From Chloroflexota bacterium (GTDB lineage: Bacteria > Chloroflexota > Anaerolineae > Anaerolineales > Anaerolineaceae), in assembly GCA_004347695.1 (NCBI GenBank), contig SLTK01000009.1, positions 623,638 to 687,637 of the forward strand: a stretch of 64,000 nucleotides of DNA, in the 5' to 3' direction. Within the stretch, counting starts at the first letter, position 1. Each line of letters begins with the position of its first letter. A model generated the notes under the pieces. It did no database searches and was not told the origin of the DNA. It was given only the letters and a program-made list of their open reading frames with translations. The position numbers and the translations under genes were made by a program. Of the stretch, positions 37,307 through 46,596 are shown in pieces.

Positions 37307-39286
37307 ATGACTGACAAAATCACGCTGCTGAAAAATGCCATCGTTTTGACGATGGATGACGACTACCAGATTTTCGAACCCGGTTCAGTTGCAATTCAGG
37401 GGGACAAAATTATTGCCGTCGGGTTCGAGAGCAATCTGGCTCAGACATACCCGGACGCCGAGGTGATGGATTGCGGGCGAAAAGTGCTCATGCCGGGGCT
37501 GATCAACGCCCATACTCACGTCCCCATGACCCTCTTGCGCGGGTTGGCAGACGATCTACGGCTGGACGTCTGGCTGCTTGGCTATATGATGCCGGTCGAG
37601 CGGGAATTTGTCTCGCCTGATTTTGTCCAGTTAGGCACCAAACTGGCCTGCGCGGAGATGATCCGCAGCGGAATCACCAGTTTTGCAGATATGTATTACT
37701 TCGAGGAAGATGTCGCACGCGCCACCGCCGCCAGCGGAATGCGCGCTGTTTGCTCCGAATCGATCCTCAAATTCCCAACACCCGACGCGCACTCCTACGA
37801 GGAATCGCTGGCCTATGCCCGCGACTACATTCAGCGCTGGAAGAACCACCCGTTGATTATCCCTTCCATTGCGCCGCATGCGGTCTACACCACGACTGAA
37901 GACATCCTGCGAGACTGCGCCGGGATTGCGGTCGAATATGATGTTCCGCTGCATATTCACATCGCCGAAACCAGCTTCGAAGTCGAGAATATCCGCCGCG
38001 AAGAGGGCATGCCGGTTGTTCCTTATGTCAAAAAACTCAATATGCTGGATGCCAAAGTGCTGGCAGCCCATTGTGTCCATCTGGACGATGGAGAAATGCG
38101 TACGTTCAAGCATTACAACACCGGCGTCGCCCATAACCCGTCCTCGAATATGAAACTGGCTTCCGGGATCGCTCCGGTCAAACGCATGCTCGACCTGGGA
38201 TTAAATGTCGGCATCGGGACGGACGGTCCAGCTTCCAATAATGACCTCGACATGTTCGAGGAGATCCGCCTGGCATCTTTCCTTGGCAAAGGCGCCAGCG
38301 GTGACCCAACCGCCCTGCCCGCCCGCCAGACTCTGGCAATGGCTACCCGCCTTGGCGCTCGCGCCATGCATATGGGGCATCTTACCGGTTCCCTGGAACC
38401 CGGCAAACGCGCAGACTTGATTCTGGTGGATATCGATGTACTGCATAACGCGCCGCGCTTCCGGCGCGATGCGAATGGCCTGTACGCGCAGTTGGTGTAC
38501 GCAGCCAAGGCCCAGGACGTGACGGATGTCATGGTCAATGGCGCCTGGTTAATGCGCGAACGCTTGCTGCAAACATTGGATGTCCCGTCCTTGATGCAGG
38601 AGGCGGATGAGTACGCGCGTAAGATCGACATTTTCCTGATCCGGCGGGAAAAATCGCTGCTCTCCAAGCTGCTGGCATTGGGTGAACAGACCGAGGAAGA
38701 AGAAAGCTTTGAGGTCCAGGCAAAAGTTCCGATCGCCAATCGCGAAACGGTGCTTAAAGCACTGGAAAAACCCGGGATTGAAGTGATTTACAAACGTCAC
38801 TACCGGCAATTTGACACATACTTCTCATTCGATGAGCCCGAGGAAAGCCGCCTGCGCTACCGCGAGGATCATTTCCTGGATGAGAAAAACCAGACGCTTA
38901 AAGTGCGTTCCCGTCTGACCCTGATCGGCCCATCCCGCGAGCATTATTTCCCGCAGAAGGTGCTTCTTTCGCGCAGCCGATTCCTGGCAAGCGCTACGCA
39001 GAGTCCGCGCTTTTACCGGGAATATTTCAAACCTGGACACGAATTGGAAATCGAGAAAGACCGGATGCGGTTTCTGGTCACTTTTAAAGATATGGAGTTT
39101 TATATCAATCTGGATGATGTGATGAAACCGACTCTTGGGCATTTCCTCGAAATCAAAAGCCGTACCTGGTCGCGCAAAGATGCCGAAGTTAAATCACGCC
39201 TGGTGGTAGATTTAATCCAGTTCCTGGGTGAATCGCCGGAAGAAACTACTTCAAACGACTATCTGGAAATGGCGCAAAAGCCCTGA
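37307..39286 (+). CDS. Amidohydrolase (MTA/SAH deaminase-like) fused to a CYTH domain
   Basis: 659 residues. Residues 1 to ~445 are a metal-dependent amidohydrolase of the Atz/Trz group: His69 and His71 in NAHTHVP, the LHIHIAETSFEVEN strand, AAHCVHLDDGEM and GIGTDGPASNNDLD. Its nearest well-known members deaminate 5-methylthioadenosine or S-adenosylhomocysteine. Residues ~463-659 are a CYTH/triphosphate-tunnel domain: FEVQAKVPI in place of the usual ExExK entry, alternating charged strands, and LEIKSRTWSRKDAEVKSRL. Tunnel enzymes handle inorganic tripolyphosphate or thiamine triphosphate. The fused pair suggests linked nucleoside and phosphate chemistry, an inference. ATG 37307 was taken in the glycogen operon. 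Confidence 0.85.
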   Translation: MTDKITLLKNAIVLTMDDDYQIFEPGSVAIQGDKIIAVGFESNLAQTYPDAEVMDCGRKVLMPGLINAHTHVPMTLLRGLADDLRLDVWLLGYMMPVEREFVSPDFVQLGTKLACAEMIRSGITSFADMYYFEEDVARATAASGMRAVCSESILKFPTPDAHSYEESLAYARDYIQRWKNHPLIIPSIAPHAVYTTTEDILRDCAGIAVEYDVPLHIHIAETSFEVENIRREEGMPVVPYVKKLNMLDAKVLAAHCVHLDDGEMRTFKHYNTGVAHNPSSNMKLASGIAPVKRMLDLGLNVGIGTDGPASNNDLDMFEEIRLASFLGKGASGDPTALPARQTLAMATRLGARAMHMGHLTGSLEPGKRADLILVDIDVLHNAPRFRRDANGLYAQLVYAAKAQDVTDVMVNGAWLMRERLLQTLDVPSLMQEADEYARKIDIFLIRREKSLLSKLLALGEQTEEEESFEVQAKVPIANRETVLKALEKPGIEVIYKRHYRQFDTYFSFDEPEESRLRYREDHFLDEKNQTLKVRSRLTLIGPSREHYFPQKVLLSRSRFLASATQSPRFYREYFKPGHELEIEKDRMRFLVTFKDMEFYINLDDVMKPTLGHFLEIKSRTWSRKDAEVKSRLVVDLIQFLGESPEETTSNDYLEMAQKP

Positions 39287-39297
39287 AAGGCAAGCAG

Positions 39298-40782
39298 ATG
39301 GGTAGCGCAAGCATAAACCCTGATAATAAATCGCTTCAGGTCCTGTTCATGGCCTCGGAAGCTGCACCGCTGGTTAAGGTAGGCGGCCTGGGCGATGTAG
39401 CCGGGTCACTACCGCAGGCTCTGAGAGGTTTACGGCCCCCTTTCTGGCAAGGTCCGCGCCTGGACGTTCGCCTTGCGTTGCCTTTACACAGGGTGATCAA
39501 GGAAAAAGTTGCCCTGGCTGAACCGGTGGCAGATTTTATGCTAGCCACGCCGGCGGGTAAACAGCCGGTAAAAGTTTACCTGACCCATGCGGCCAATTTG
39601 CCTGTGTACCTGGTTGACGGCCCCCCAATCGCTCCCGACGGCCGGGTTTACAGCGCAGATCCCCTGCTGGATGGCGAAAAATATATCTTCTTCTCGCTGG
39701 CAGCCCTGGAAATGACGCGCCACCTCGACTGGAAGCCGGACATCATTCATGCCAACGACTGGCATACCAGCGCGGCGCTTTACGCACTTGGCCTGCGCCG
39801 CAGGCAAGAGCCGTTCTTCGAATCCATGCGCAGCCTGCTGACCATTCACAATTTACCCTTTATGGGCAAAGATGCTGAACCTGCCATGGCCAAATACGGC
39901 CTGCCGCGATCGCCAGAAAATCGGTTACCTACCTGGGCGCGGCAATTTCCTCTGCCGCTCGGATTGCAATCTGCCGACCGGATCAACACAGTATCTCCTG
40001 GCTATGCGAAAGAAATTACGACGCCGGAATTTGGCTGTGGTCTGCAGGACTTTATCAAAACACGGCAAGAGGTGCTGACAGGAATTCTCAATGGGCTGGA
40101 CCAGGTCGATTGGGATCCCGCTACGGATAAAGCGCTTGCCAGCCGGTATGACTGTGCTAATTTGAGCAGTAAACTGCCCAATAAAGCTGCTTTGCAAAAT
40201 GAATTTAACCTGCCTGTCGAAGCGGATACCCCGCTTTTGGTAATGATCACGCGCATGGATCAGCAAAAAGGCGTCGACGTCGCAGTCAATGGGCTGCGGG
40301 TGGCGGCGGACCTGAACTGGCAGGCCATTATCCTCGGCAGCGGCGACCCGCTGCTGGAGACAAGCTGCCGGTCGCTGGAGGCTGAATTCCCCGACCGGGT
40401 GCGCGCCATAATCCAATTCGACGTCGGCTTATCCCGGCGCATGTACGCAGGGGGTGATATTCTGCTCATGCCGTCGCGTTACGAACCTTGCGGACTGGCG
40501 CAAATGATTGCCATGCGCTATGGCACGGTCCCGCTGGCGCGCGCAACCGGTGGGCTGCGCAATACGATTCTGGACGATCCGACTCTGGCAACCAGCACGG
40601 GTTTCCTCTTCGATGAAGCGCAGCCGGAGGCGTTCGCCGATGGGCTGCGGCGGGCGCTTTATGCTTACCCCGACCGCGAGGTATGGGAATCGATCCAAAT
40701 TCGCGGCATGGAACAGGATTTTTCCTGGGAAAAATCAGCTATCGCTTACGCACAGCTTTATGTCCAACTTTCTGGGAGATAA
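39298..40782 (+). CDS. glgA: Glycogen synthase (ADP-glucose)
   Basis: A GT5-type starch/glycogen synthase of 494 residues transferring glucose from ADP-glucose to alpha-1,4 chains. It has the ADP-glucose loop KVGGLGDVAGSLPQAL near residue 27-42, HANDWHTSAALYALGL, the catalytic LTIHNLPFMGKD region, and the C-terminal MPSRYEPCGLAQMIAMRYG with the nucleotide-binding Glu, then ATGGLRNTI. It precedes glgC by three bases and follows the amidohydrolase by 11, so the genes form one operon. Confidence 0.95.
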   Translation: MGSASINPDNKSLQVLFMASEAAPLVKVGGLGDVAGSLPQALRGLRPPFWQGPRLDVRLALPLHRVIKEKVALAEPVADFMLATPAGKQPVKVYLTHAANLPVYLVDGPPIAPDGRVYSADPLLDGEKYIFFSLAALEMTRHLDWKPDIIHANDWHTSAALYALGLRRRQEPFFESMRSLLTIHNLPFMGKDAEPAMAKYGLPRSPENRLPTWARQFPLPLGLQSADRINTVSPGYAKEITTPEFGCGLQDFIKTRQEVLTGILNGLDQVDWDPATDKALASRYDCANLSSKLPNKAALQNEFNLPVEADTPLLVMITRMDQQKGVDVAVNGLRVAADLNWQAIILGSGDPLLETSCRSLEAEFPDRVRAIIQFDVGLSRRMYAGGDILLMPSRYEPCGLAQMIAMRYGTVPLARATGGLRNTILDDPTLATSTGFLFDEAQPEAFADGLRRALYAYPDREVWESIQIRGMEQDFSWEKSAIAYAQLYVQLSGR

Positions 40783-40785
40783 ACC

Positions 40786-42042
40786 ATGAATATCAGGGCG
40801 GTCATTCTGGCAGGCGGCGAGGGAACCCGGTTGCGGGTTCTGACGGCTAAACGCACCAAACCGGCAGTGCCATTTGCCGGTAAATATCGCATCATCGATT
40901 TTCCATTGTCCAACTGCGTCAACTCGCGCATTTTCGACGTCATGATCGTGGCGCAATACCGACCGCATTCCCTTATCGAGCACATCGGCGCAGGCGGTCC
41001 ATGGGATTTAAATCGGGAATTCACCGGCGGCGTAAGCATTCTCACACCCTACCGGGCGCTGGGTTCTTCCTGGTTTGTAGGCACCGCCGATGCCGTCCAG
41101 CAGAATTTCACCTTCATCAAACATGGTAATCCGGATGCGATATTGATGCTTTCCGGCGACCATGTTTATTCGATGAATTACGAGCCTTTGATCCGTTATC
41201 ACCAGGAACGCCAGGCCGATGTTACCGTTGCAGTCATTAACGTTCCGTATGAAGATGCTTCGCGGTTCGGCATTGTTGGCGTGGACGAAAACAATAATAT
41301 TACGTCCTTTGTGGAAAAGCCGGCTGTTCCCCCATCCACGTTGGCGAATATGGGTATCTATATCTTCAATATGGATGTCCTGAATATGTCCTTATGGGAG
41401 GATCACCTCAACCAGGAGTCCTCGCACGATTTTGGTAAAAATATCCTGCCCACCCTGATCGAAAGCGGAAGAAAAGTCGTCGCTTATCCCTACGATGGTT
41501 ACTGGATGGACGTTGGCACGGTGCAATCCTACTGGCAGGCGCACATGGACCTGCTTTGCGAACCACCCGCATTTAACCTGTACAATCCTAAATGGGTCAT
41601 CCACACCCGCACCGAGGAACGCCCGCCAGCGCGCATTCACAGCGGCGCCGTGGTGGAGGACAGTTTGATTTGCGATGGCTGTTCCATCGAACCAGGAGCA
41701 CGCGTGGTGCGTTCTATTCTGTCTCCGGGTGTGACCGTGCGCGCCGGAACAACAATCGAAGAATCCATCATTTTGACCCACACGACCATATCCAGTGATT
41801 GCCGGGTCATCCGTTCCGTCCTCGACAAACGAATTCATGTCGGCGAAGGGGCGCAAATCGGGGGGCGAAACGACCCAGATTTGAAAATTGCCATGGTCGG
41901 ACGCAATTCCAAAGTTCCCGCCGGCGCCATTCTTCACCCTGGTGGAACGGTGGGTTGGGATGTGATATCATCGGATTACGCCAGTCTGGAAATACAGGAA
42001 AGCGATTTCGTACAACCGAGGAGATTGCCCTTTGAAATTTGA
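40786..42042 (+). CDS. glgC: Glucose-1-phosphate adenylyltransferase
   Basis: Makes ADP-glucose from glucose 1-phosphate and ATP, the committed step of glycogen synthesis. It is 418 residues. The catalytic core is AVILAGGEGTRLRVLTAKRT with KPAVPFAGKYRIIDFPLSNC, then GTADAVQQN and FVEKPA. The C-terminal left-handed beta-helix region is seen in the hexapeptide-rich IHSGAVVEDSLICDGCSIEP. The 3' end overlaps the malQ start. Members of this family are allosterically controlled (often by fructose 1,6-bisphosphate or AMP); which effector applies here is not readable. Confidence 0.96.
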   Translation: MNIRAVILAGGEGTRLRVLTAKRTKPAVPFAGKYRIIDFPLSNCVNSRIFDVMIVAQYRPHSLIEHIGAGGPWDLNREFTGGVSILTPYRALGSSWFVGTADAVQQNFTFIKHGNPDAILMLSGDHVYSMNYEPLIRYHQERQADVTVAVINVPYEDASRFGIVGVDENNNITSFVEKPAVPPSTLANMGIYIFNMDVLNMSLWEDHLNQESSHDFGKNILPTLIESGRKVVAYPYDGYWMDVGTVQSYWQAHMDLLCEPPAFNLYNPKWVIHTRTEERPPARIHSGAVVEDSLICDGCSIEPGARVVRSILSPGVTVRAGTTIEESIILTHTTISSDCRVIRSVLDKRIHVGEGAQIGGRNDPDLKIAMVGRNSKVPAGAILHPGGTVGWDVISSDYASLEIQESDFVQPRRLPFEI

Positions 42043-43570
42043 ACGCGCTTCTGGAATAATTTTGCATCCCACCAGCCTGCCCGGGCCGGACGGAATTGGC
42101 GACCTGGGTCCAGAGGCATACCGCTGGGTGAATTTTCTGGCCGATTCCGGCTGCCATCTATGGGAAGTACTACCGCTTGGTCCTACAGGCTACGGCGATT
42201 CACCTTACCAGTGTTTTTCAGCCTTTGCCGGCAATCCCTACCTGATCAGCCCGGCTCTGCTGCTCGAACAAGGACTGATCACCCGCGGGGATCTGGCTGA
42301 CCGGCCAGAATTCCCGGTCGATCATGTCGATTACGGCGAAGCTATCCAATGGAAGTTGAAAATCCTCGACCGGGCTTACCTCCGCTTCAATCAGACCAAA
42401 CATCCGGCGCTGTGGGTCGAGTTCGGATTATTCAAAACTGCCCAATCCTTCTGGCTGCAGGATTTTGCCTTGTTTATGGCGATCAAAGCTTCATACGGCG
42501 GCGTCTCCTGGGAAAATTGGCCGCAACCGCTACGCAAACGGGAGCGAAAAGCACTCGAATCATTTATGCGCAATGAAGCCCAGGAAATTGAACGCCACAT
42601 GTTCCGCCAGTTTCTTTTCTACCACCAGTGGGATGAGCTGAAGAAGTATGCCCACAGTAAAGAAATCAAAATCATCGGTGACATCCCGATTTTTGTTGCC
42701 TATGACAGCGCAGATGCCTGGTCACACCCGGAACTATTTTTCCTGGATGATGACGGTCGTCCGACCGTCGTAGCCGGAGTCCCGCCCGATTACTTTTCCC
42801 CCACCGGTCAGTTGTGGGGAAACCCGTTGTACCGCTGGAACGTTCACCAACAACAGGAGTACGCCTGGTGGATCGAAAGACTCAAATCCACCCTGCAACT
42901 GGTTGATATTGCCAGGCTGGATCACTTTCGCGGTTTTGGCGGCTACTGGGAGATTCCTTATGGGCTGCCCACTGCTGAAGTAGGCCGCTGGGTACGCGGT
43001 CCAGGCCGCGATTTCTTCGAGGTCATACGCGCGGTACTCGGCGACCTGCCGATTATTGCCGAAGATCTTGGCGTAATCACTCCGGATGTGGTCGAATTGC
43101 GCACCCGCTTTAATCTGCCAGGTATGAAGGTCTTCCAATTTGCGTTCAGCAGCGATTCCACTGACCCATTTCTGCCGCACAATTATCCGCAGCAGTGCGT
43201 GGCGTTTACCGGCACGCATGATAACGACACCGCCATCGGCTGGTACCAGAACGCGCCTGAATCGGAGCGTGACTTTATCCGCCGTTACCTGGCGCGTTCC
43301 GGCGACGACATCGCCTGGGACATGATCCGCGCAGTATGGTCTTCTGTGGCTGCCTTTGCGCTTGCCCCGTTGCAGGATGTCCTCAGCCTTGGACCCGAGG
43401 CACGCATGAACCTGCCCGGGCGGCCGTACGGCAACTGGACCTGGCGAATGAGACCCAACGCGCTGACCGATGATGTTGCCCGCCGTTTAAGTGAAATGAA
43501 CAACCTTTATAGCCGTGCAGAGCAGGAAGCCTCTGAAAAGTTGCCCGTCAAAGTTGATTACCAGGCTTAG
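42032..43570 (+). CDS. malQ: 4-alpha-glucanotransferase
   Basis: A GH77 amylomaltase of 512 residues that transfers maltodextrin segments between alpha-glucans. Motifs: HPTSLPGPDGIGDLG, PLGPTGYGDSPYQCFSAFAG, the catalytic DHFRGFGGYWEIP (nucleophile Asp), the acid EDLGVITPDV, and THDNDTAIGWY. It starts at TTG 42032, read with GAGGAG 8 bases upstream, within the last codons of glgC. It completes a glgA-glgC-malQ series; glgB and glgP are not in the window. Confidence 0.95.
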   Translation: MKFERASGIILHPTSLPGPDGIGDLGPEAYRWVNFLADSGCHLWEVLPLGPTGYGDSPYQCFSAFAGNPYLISPALLLEQGLITRGDLADRPEFPVDHVDYGEAIQWKLKILDRAYLRFNQTKHPALWVEFGLFKTAQSFWLQDFALFMAIKASYGGVSWENWPQPLRKRERKALESFMRNEAQEIERHMFRQFLFYHQWDELKKYAHSKEIKIIGDIPIFVAYDSADAWSHPELFFLDDDGRPTVVAGVPPDYFSPTGQLWGNPLYRWNVHQQQEYAWWIERLKSTLQLVDIARLDHFRGFGGYWEIPYGLPTAEVGRWVRGPGRDFFEVIRAVLGDLPIIAEDLGVITPDVVELRTRFNLPGMKVFQFAFSSDSTDPFLPHNYPQQCVAFTGTHDNDTAIGWYQNAPESERDFIRRYLARSGDDIAWDMIRAVWSSVAAFALAPLQDVLSLGPEARMNLPGRPYGNWTWRMRPNALTDDVARRLSEMNNLYSRAEQEASEKLPVKVDYQA

Positions 43571-43573
43571 AAG

Positions 43574-44509
43574 TTATTTTTCCGTTCCTGAGCGCGACGC
43601 CAGGAAGATTCCAGCCAGAATCAACGCCCCGCCAACCAATTCGGCAGTACCCGGCGCCTCCTTCAGGAATATCACTGCCAAAATGGTAGTTCCTACCGGT
43701 TCGCCTAACAACGCCAGCGACACAAATGCCGCTGGCAAATATTTTAAAGCCCAGTTAAACGATGAATGCCCGATAACCTGTGGAAAAACCGCCAGCAATG
43801 TAAACCAAAGGTAGGTCATACCCGAAAACCCGGTCAATTTTTCCCGGGATAGCGCCACAAACAACAGCAAAAAGACCGCCGAAATACTGTAAACCCAAAA
43901 GGTGTACGAGAAAAGCGAGAGCACCGGCCGCACCTGACGTCCTACCACCATGTAACCGGCTGCCATGAACGCGCCGAATAAGGCCAGGGCATTGCCGAGC
44001 ATGGCCCGGCCTCCGAGAAAATCCTGCGGTGAGAGGCAGATCAATTTTCCAGCCTCCAGAGAGCAGGATTCCTGGAAGCCCACCAGCACCCCGCCTGCCA
44101 TGGCTACTAACAACCCAAACCAGGTTTCCCGGCGGATGCGTTCCTTCAACACAAGCGGCGACAGGAGGGCCACCCAAAGCGGCGTGGTGGTCACCAGCAC
44201 CACCGAACTGGCAACAGATGTGTATTCCAGGGAAGTGATCCAAGCGCCAAAATGGAACGCCAGGAAGAGGCCGGAGAGCAGAATCAGCCAGCGTTGACCA
44301 GGCCTGAGCGCCTGCATCGACCGCATCGCACCAGGCAATGCCACGGGCGCCAGAATCAAACCGGCAAGTGTCATGCGGTAGGCAGCAATCACCAGCGACG
44401 AAGCTTCTTTTTGAGCAAAGCGGATGAAAATCGAGGCAGTCGAAACAGCCAGAATCCCAATCAAGAGAACGACCATGGGCGGCGCGGCAATGCGTTGAGG
44501 TGAATTCAT
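43574..44509 (-). CDS. EamA/DMT-family transporter
   Basis: A 311-residue integral membrane protein with about ten hydrophobic helices arranged as two EamA repeats. The first repeat shows FIRFAQKEASSLVIAAYRMT, the second SFNWALKYLPAAFVSLALLGEPVGTTILAVIFLKE, with the common Glu-Pro of DMT exporters. Substrate is unknown; metabolites, amino acids and nucleotide precursors are exported by different members. It runs convergent with malQ (3 bases apart) and divergent from the ferredoxin gene, whose promoter lies in the gap. Confidence 0.9.
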   Translation of the reverse strand: MNSPQRIAAPPMVVLLIGILAVSTASIFIRFAQKEASSLVIAAYRMTLAGLILAPVALPGAMRSMQALRPGQRWLILLSGLFLAFHFGAWITSLEYTSVASSVVLVTTTPLWVALLSPLVLKERIRRETWFGLLVAMAGGVLVGFQESCSLEAGKLICLSPQDFLGGRAMLGNALALFGAFMAAGYMVVGRQVRPVLSLFSYTFWVYSISAVFLLLFVALSREKLTGFSGMTYLWFTLLAVFPQVIGHSSFNWALKYLPAAFVSLALLGEPVGTTILAVIFLKEAPGTAELVGGALILAGIFLASRSGTEK

Positions 44510-44527
44510 AATATTGCTACGTTTGGC

Positions 44528-44556
44528 TTGACAAAGGTTTAGGGGCTGGCTACAAT
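44528..44556 (+). promoter_or_regulatory. Promoter of the ferredoxin gene
   Basis: TTGACA (44528-44533), a 17-base spacer, TACAAT (44551-44556): near-consensus. A second TATAAT at 44590-44595 has no clear -35. Confidence 0.75.
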
Positions 44557-44647
44557 TTTATCAGTCAAGTTTACACTACTTGCCAGGGGTATAATTAACC
44601 AACCTGTCACATTTCGCGATCCCTGTATATCCCAACTGGAGGAAAAA

Positions 44648-45058
44648 ATGACCCATATTATTACCAGTCTTTGCCTGCGCGACGGCGGTTGCGCAACGGT
44701 TTGCCCAGTGGAATGCATTGTTCCCGGAAAACCCGAAGATAAGTATCCCTGGTTCTATATCGATCCTGACACCTGCATCGATTGCGGCGCCTGTATCCCA
44801 GAGTGCCCATTCGCGGCGATTTTCCCTGAAGATGAGGTCCCAGCGGCCTATACTGCTAAGGGCGGAGAAAAAGTCTCCTGGCCGGTTGGCACCCCCGGGC
44901 ATGCTGAAGTGTATGATGGAAGCAATCACGATGGCGAGGCAGTTCACCTGGAAGGCACCCGCACTCTGACTGCCGGCGAGGTGGTTAACCTGACCCCCGA
45001 TATCAAGGAGAATTACAAATTCTACTCTGAAGGTCCGGGTTACAGCGCGGCAGGTTAA
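44648..45058 (+). CDS. Dicluster ferredoxin (bacterial 4Fe-4S type) with C-terminal extension
   Basis: 136 residues. Eight cysteines are arranged as Cys9, 15, 19, 23 and Cys43, 46, 49, 53 (SLCLRDGGCATVCPVECI and CIDCGACIPECPF), fitting two [4Fe-4S] clusters or a 7Fe form; the first spacing has five residues between Cys9 and Cys15. The ~75 residues after the second cluster are acidic and specific to this subgroup. It works as a low-potential electron carrier. A near-consensus promoter precedes it and a terminator follows, so it is a separate strongly expressed unit. Confidence 0.9.
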   Translation: MTHIITSLCLRDGGCATVCPVECIVPGKPEDKYPWFYIDPDTCIDCGACIPECPFAAIFPEDEVPAAYTAKGGEKVSWPVGTPGHAEVYDGSNHDGEAVHLEGTRTLTAGEVVNLTPDIKENYKFYSEGPGYSAAG

Positions 45059-45075
45059 TCCAGGATGTGGATTTA

Positions 45076-45105
45076 GAGGAAGTCATTTCGACTTCCTCTT
45101 TTATT
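45076..45105 (+). terminator. Terminator after the ferredoxin gene
   Basis: GAGGAAGTC (45076-45084) and GACTTCCTC (45090-45098), loop ATTTC, followed by TTTTATTT. Confidence 0.9.
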
Positions 45106-45134
45106 TAGAAATTTTCTGACTTAGGAGATAGGGA

Positions 45135-46595
45135 ATGTCCATGTCTGAAACAAATTTCCGCATCGAACGTGATTCTCTGGGGGAAATTAAAGTCCCGGCT
45201 GATGCTCTCTACGGTCCGCAGACGCAACGCGCGGTAGAGAACTTCCCAATCACCGGTTTAATGCCGTACCGGGCATTTGTGTGGTCGATGGCGCTGATCA
45301 AACGAGCCGCGGCCGAGGTCAACCGGGATGTTGGTCTGCTGGATCCCAAAATTGCCAATGTCATCATCCAGGCCGGGGAAGAAGTGATGGCCAACAAGTG
45401 GGCCTCACAGTTCGTGGTCGACCCATTCCAGGCGGGGGCGGGAACCAGCCACAACATGAATGTGAACGAAGTGATAGCCAACCGCGCTACCGTGTTGATG
45501 GGCGGTTCATTGGGGCAGTATACGGTTAATGCCAACGACCATGTCAATATGTCACAATCCACCAATGATTGCATCCCGACAGCCATCCGCTTGGGTTGTC
45601 TGTGGCGTTTGGATGAGTTGCTGGGAGTCGTCGGCGATCTGGCCGAGACGCTTAATGGCAAGGCAGCAGAATTCGACGATGTGGTCAAGTCCGGGCGCAC
45701 CCACTTACAGGATGCCGTGCCCGTGCGCCTTGGGCAGGAATTTGGCGGCTATGCCCGCGCAGTGGAACGGGATGTTGAGCGCATCAGTCGCGCCGCGGAA
45801 GGCTTGCGCCGGTTGGGAATTGGGGGCACTGCCACCGGTACCGGCCTGAACGCGCACCATGATTACCACCCGCGCATGATTAAAGTTCTTTCGAAGGTGT
45901 CCGGTCTGACGCTGTATGAATCGGACAATTTGTTCGAGAGCATGCAGTCCATGGCGGACATGGCTGACTTTTCGGCATCCATGCGCACCCTGGCCATTAC
46001 CCTGGTGCGCATCGCCAATGACCTGCGCCTGCTCTCGTCCGGACCATCCACCGGCTTCGACGAAATCCGATTGCCGGCGGTTCAGCCGGGTTCGTCCATC
46101 ATGCCGGGCAAGGTCAACCCGGTGCTGGCCGAAATGCTCGATATGGCGATGTTCCACGTGATCGGGCTGGATACGGCTGTCAGTCTTGCGTCACAAGCCG
46201 GGCAGCTTGAACTCAACGTGATGATGCCGATCATTGCTCATGATTTATTCGAAATGATGCACGTGATTATCGGCGCGGTCAAAGCTTTCACCGACCGCTG
46301 TGTTGCCGGGATCAAAGTCAACCGACCGAAAGCCGAAGGCTGGCTGGCGCGAAATACCATCGTGGTCACTGCCCTCAACCCAATCATCGGCTATTCCGTT
46401 GGGGCAGCCCTGGTTAAAGAGGCATTGAGCCGCGACCTGACCGTGCAGGAAGTAGCACTGGAAAAATCAGCTCAGGGTCAGCTTAAACACAAAGAAACCG
46501 GCCAACTCCTGACAGAAGCGGAAATCAAGTCCATTTTCAGCGATATGCGTAAGTTTACCGACGGCGGCCTGGTAGGCGGCGGGGGCGGCGGTTAG
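45135..46595 (+). CDS. Fumarase/aspartase superfamily lyase, aspartate ammonia-lyase-like (or class II fumarase)
   Basis: 486 residues with the superfamily signature GSSIMPGKVNPV. Several segments favour aspartase: QAGAGTSHNMN, NDHVNMSQSTNDCIPTAI, NDLRLLSSGPSTGFDEI and AGQLELNVMMPII. Others (MNVNEVIANRA, VTALNPIIGY) also fit fumarase FumC, so the call stays open. The reaction is aspartate to fumarate plus ammonia, or fumarate to malate. The C-terminus ends in a run of glycines. The start at 45135 has AGGAGATAGGGA in front. It has sucCD elsewhere in the window as related carbon metabolism. Confidence 0.85.
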   Translation: MSMSETNFRIERDSLGEIKVPADALYGPQTQRAVENFPITGLMPYRAFVWSMALIKRAAAEVNRDVGLLDPKIANVIIQAGEEVMANKWASQFVVDPFQAGAGTSHNMNVNEVIANRATVLMGGSLGQYTVNANDHVNMSQSTNDCIPTAIRLGCLWRLDELLGVVGDLAETLNGKAAEFDDVVKSGRTHLQDAVPVRLGQEFGGYARAVERDVERISRAAEGLRRLGIGGTATGTGLNAHHDYHPRMIKVLSKVSGLTLYESDNLFESMQSMADMADFSASMRTLAITLVRIANDLRLLSSGPSTGFDEIRLPAVQPGSSIMPGKVNPVLAEMLDMAMFHVIGLDTAVSLASQAGQLELNVMMPIIAHDLFEMMHVIIGAVKAFTDRCVAGIKVNRPKAEGWLARNTIVVTALNPIIGYSVGAALVKEALSRDLTVQEVALEKSAQGQLKHKETGQLLTEAEIKSIFSDMRKFTDGGLVGGGGGG

Positions 46596-46596
46596 C

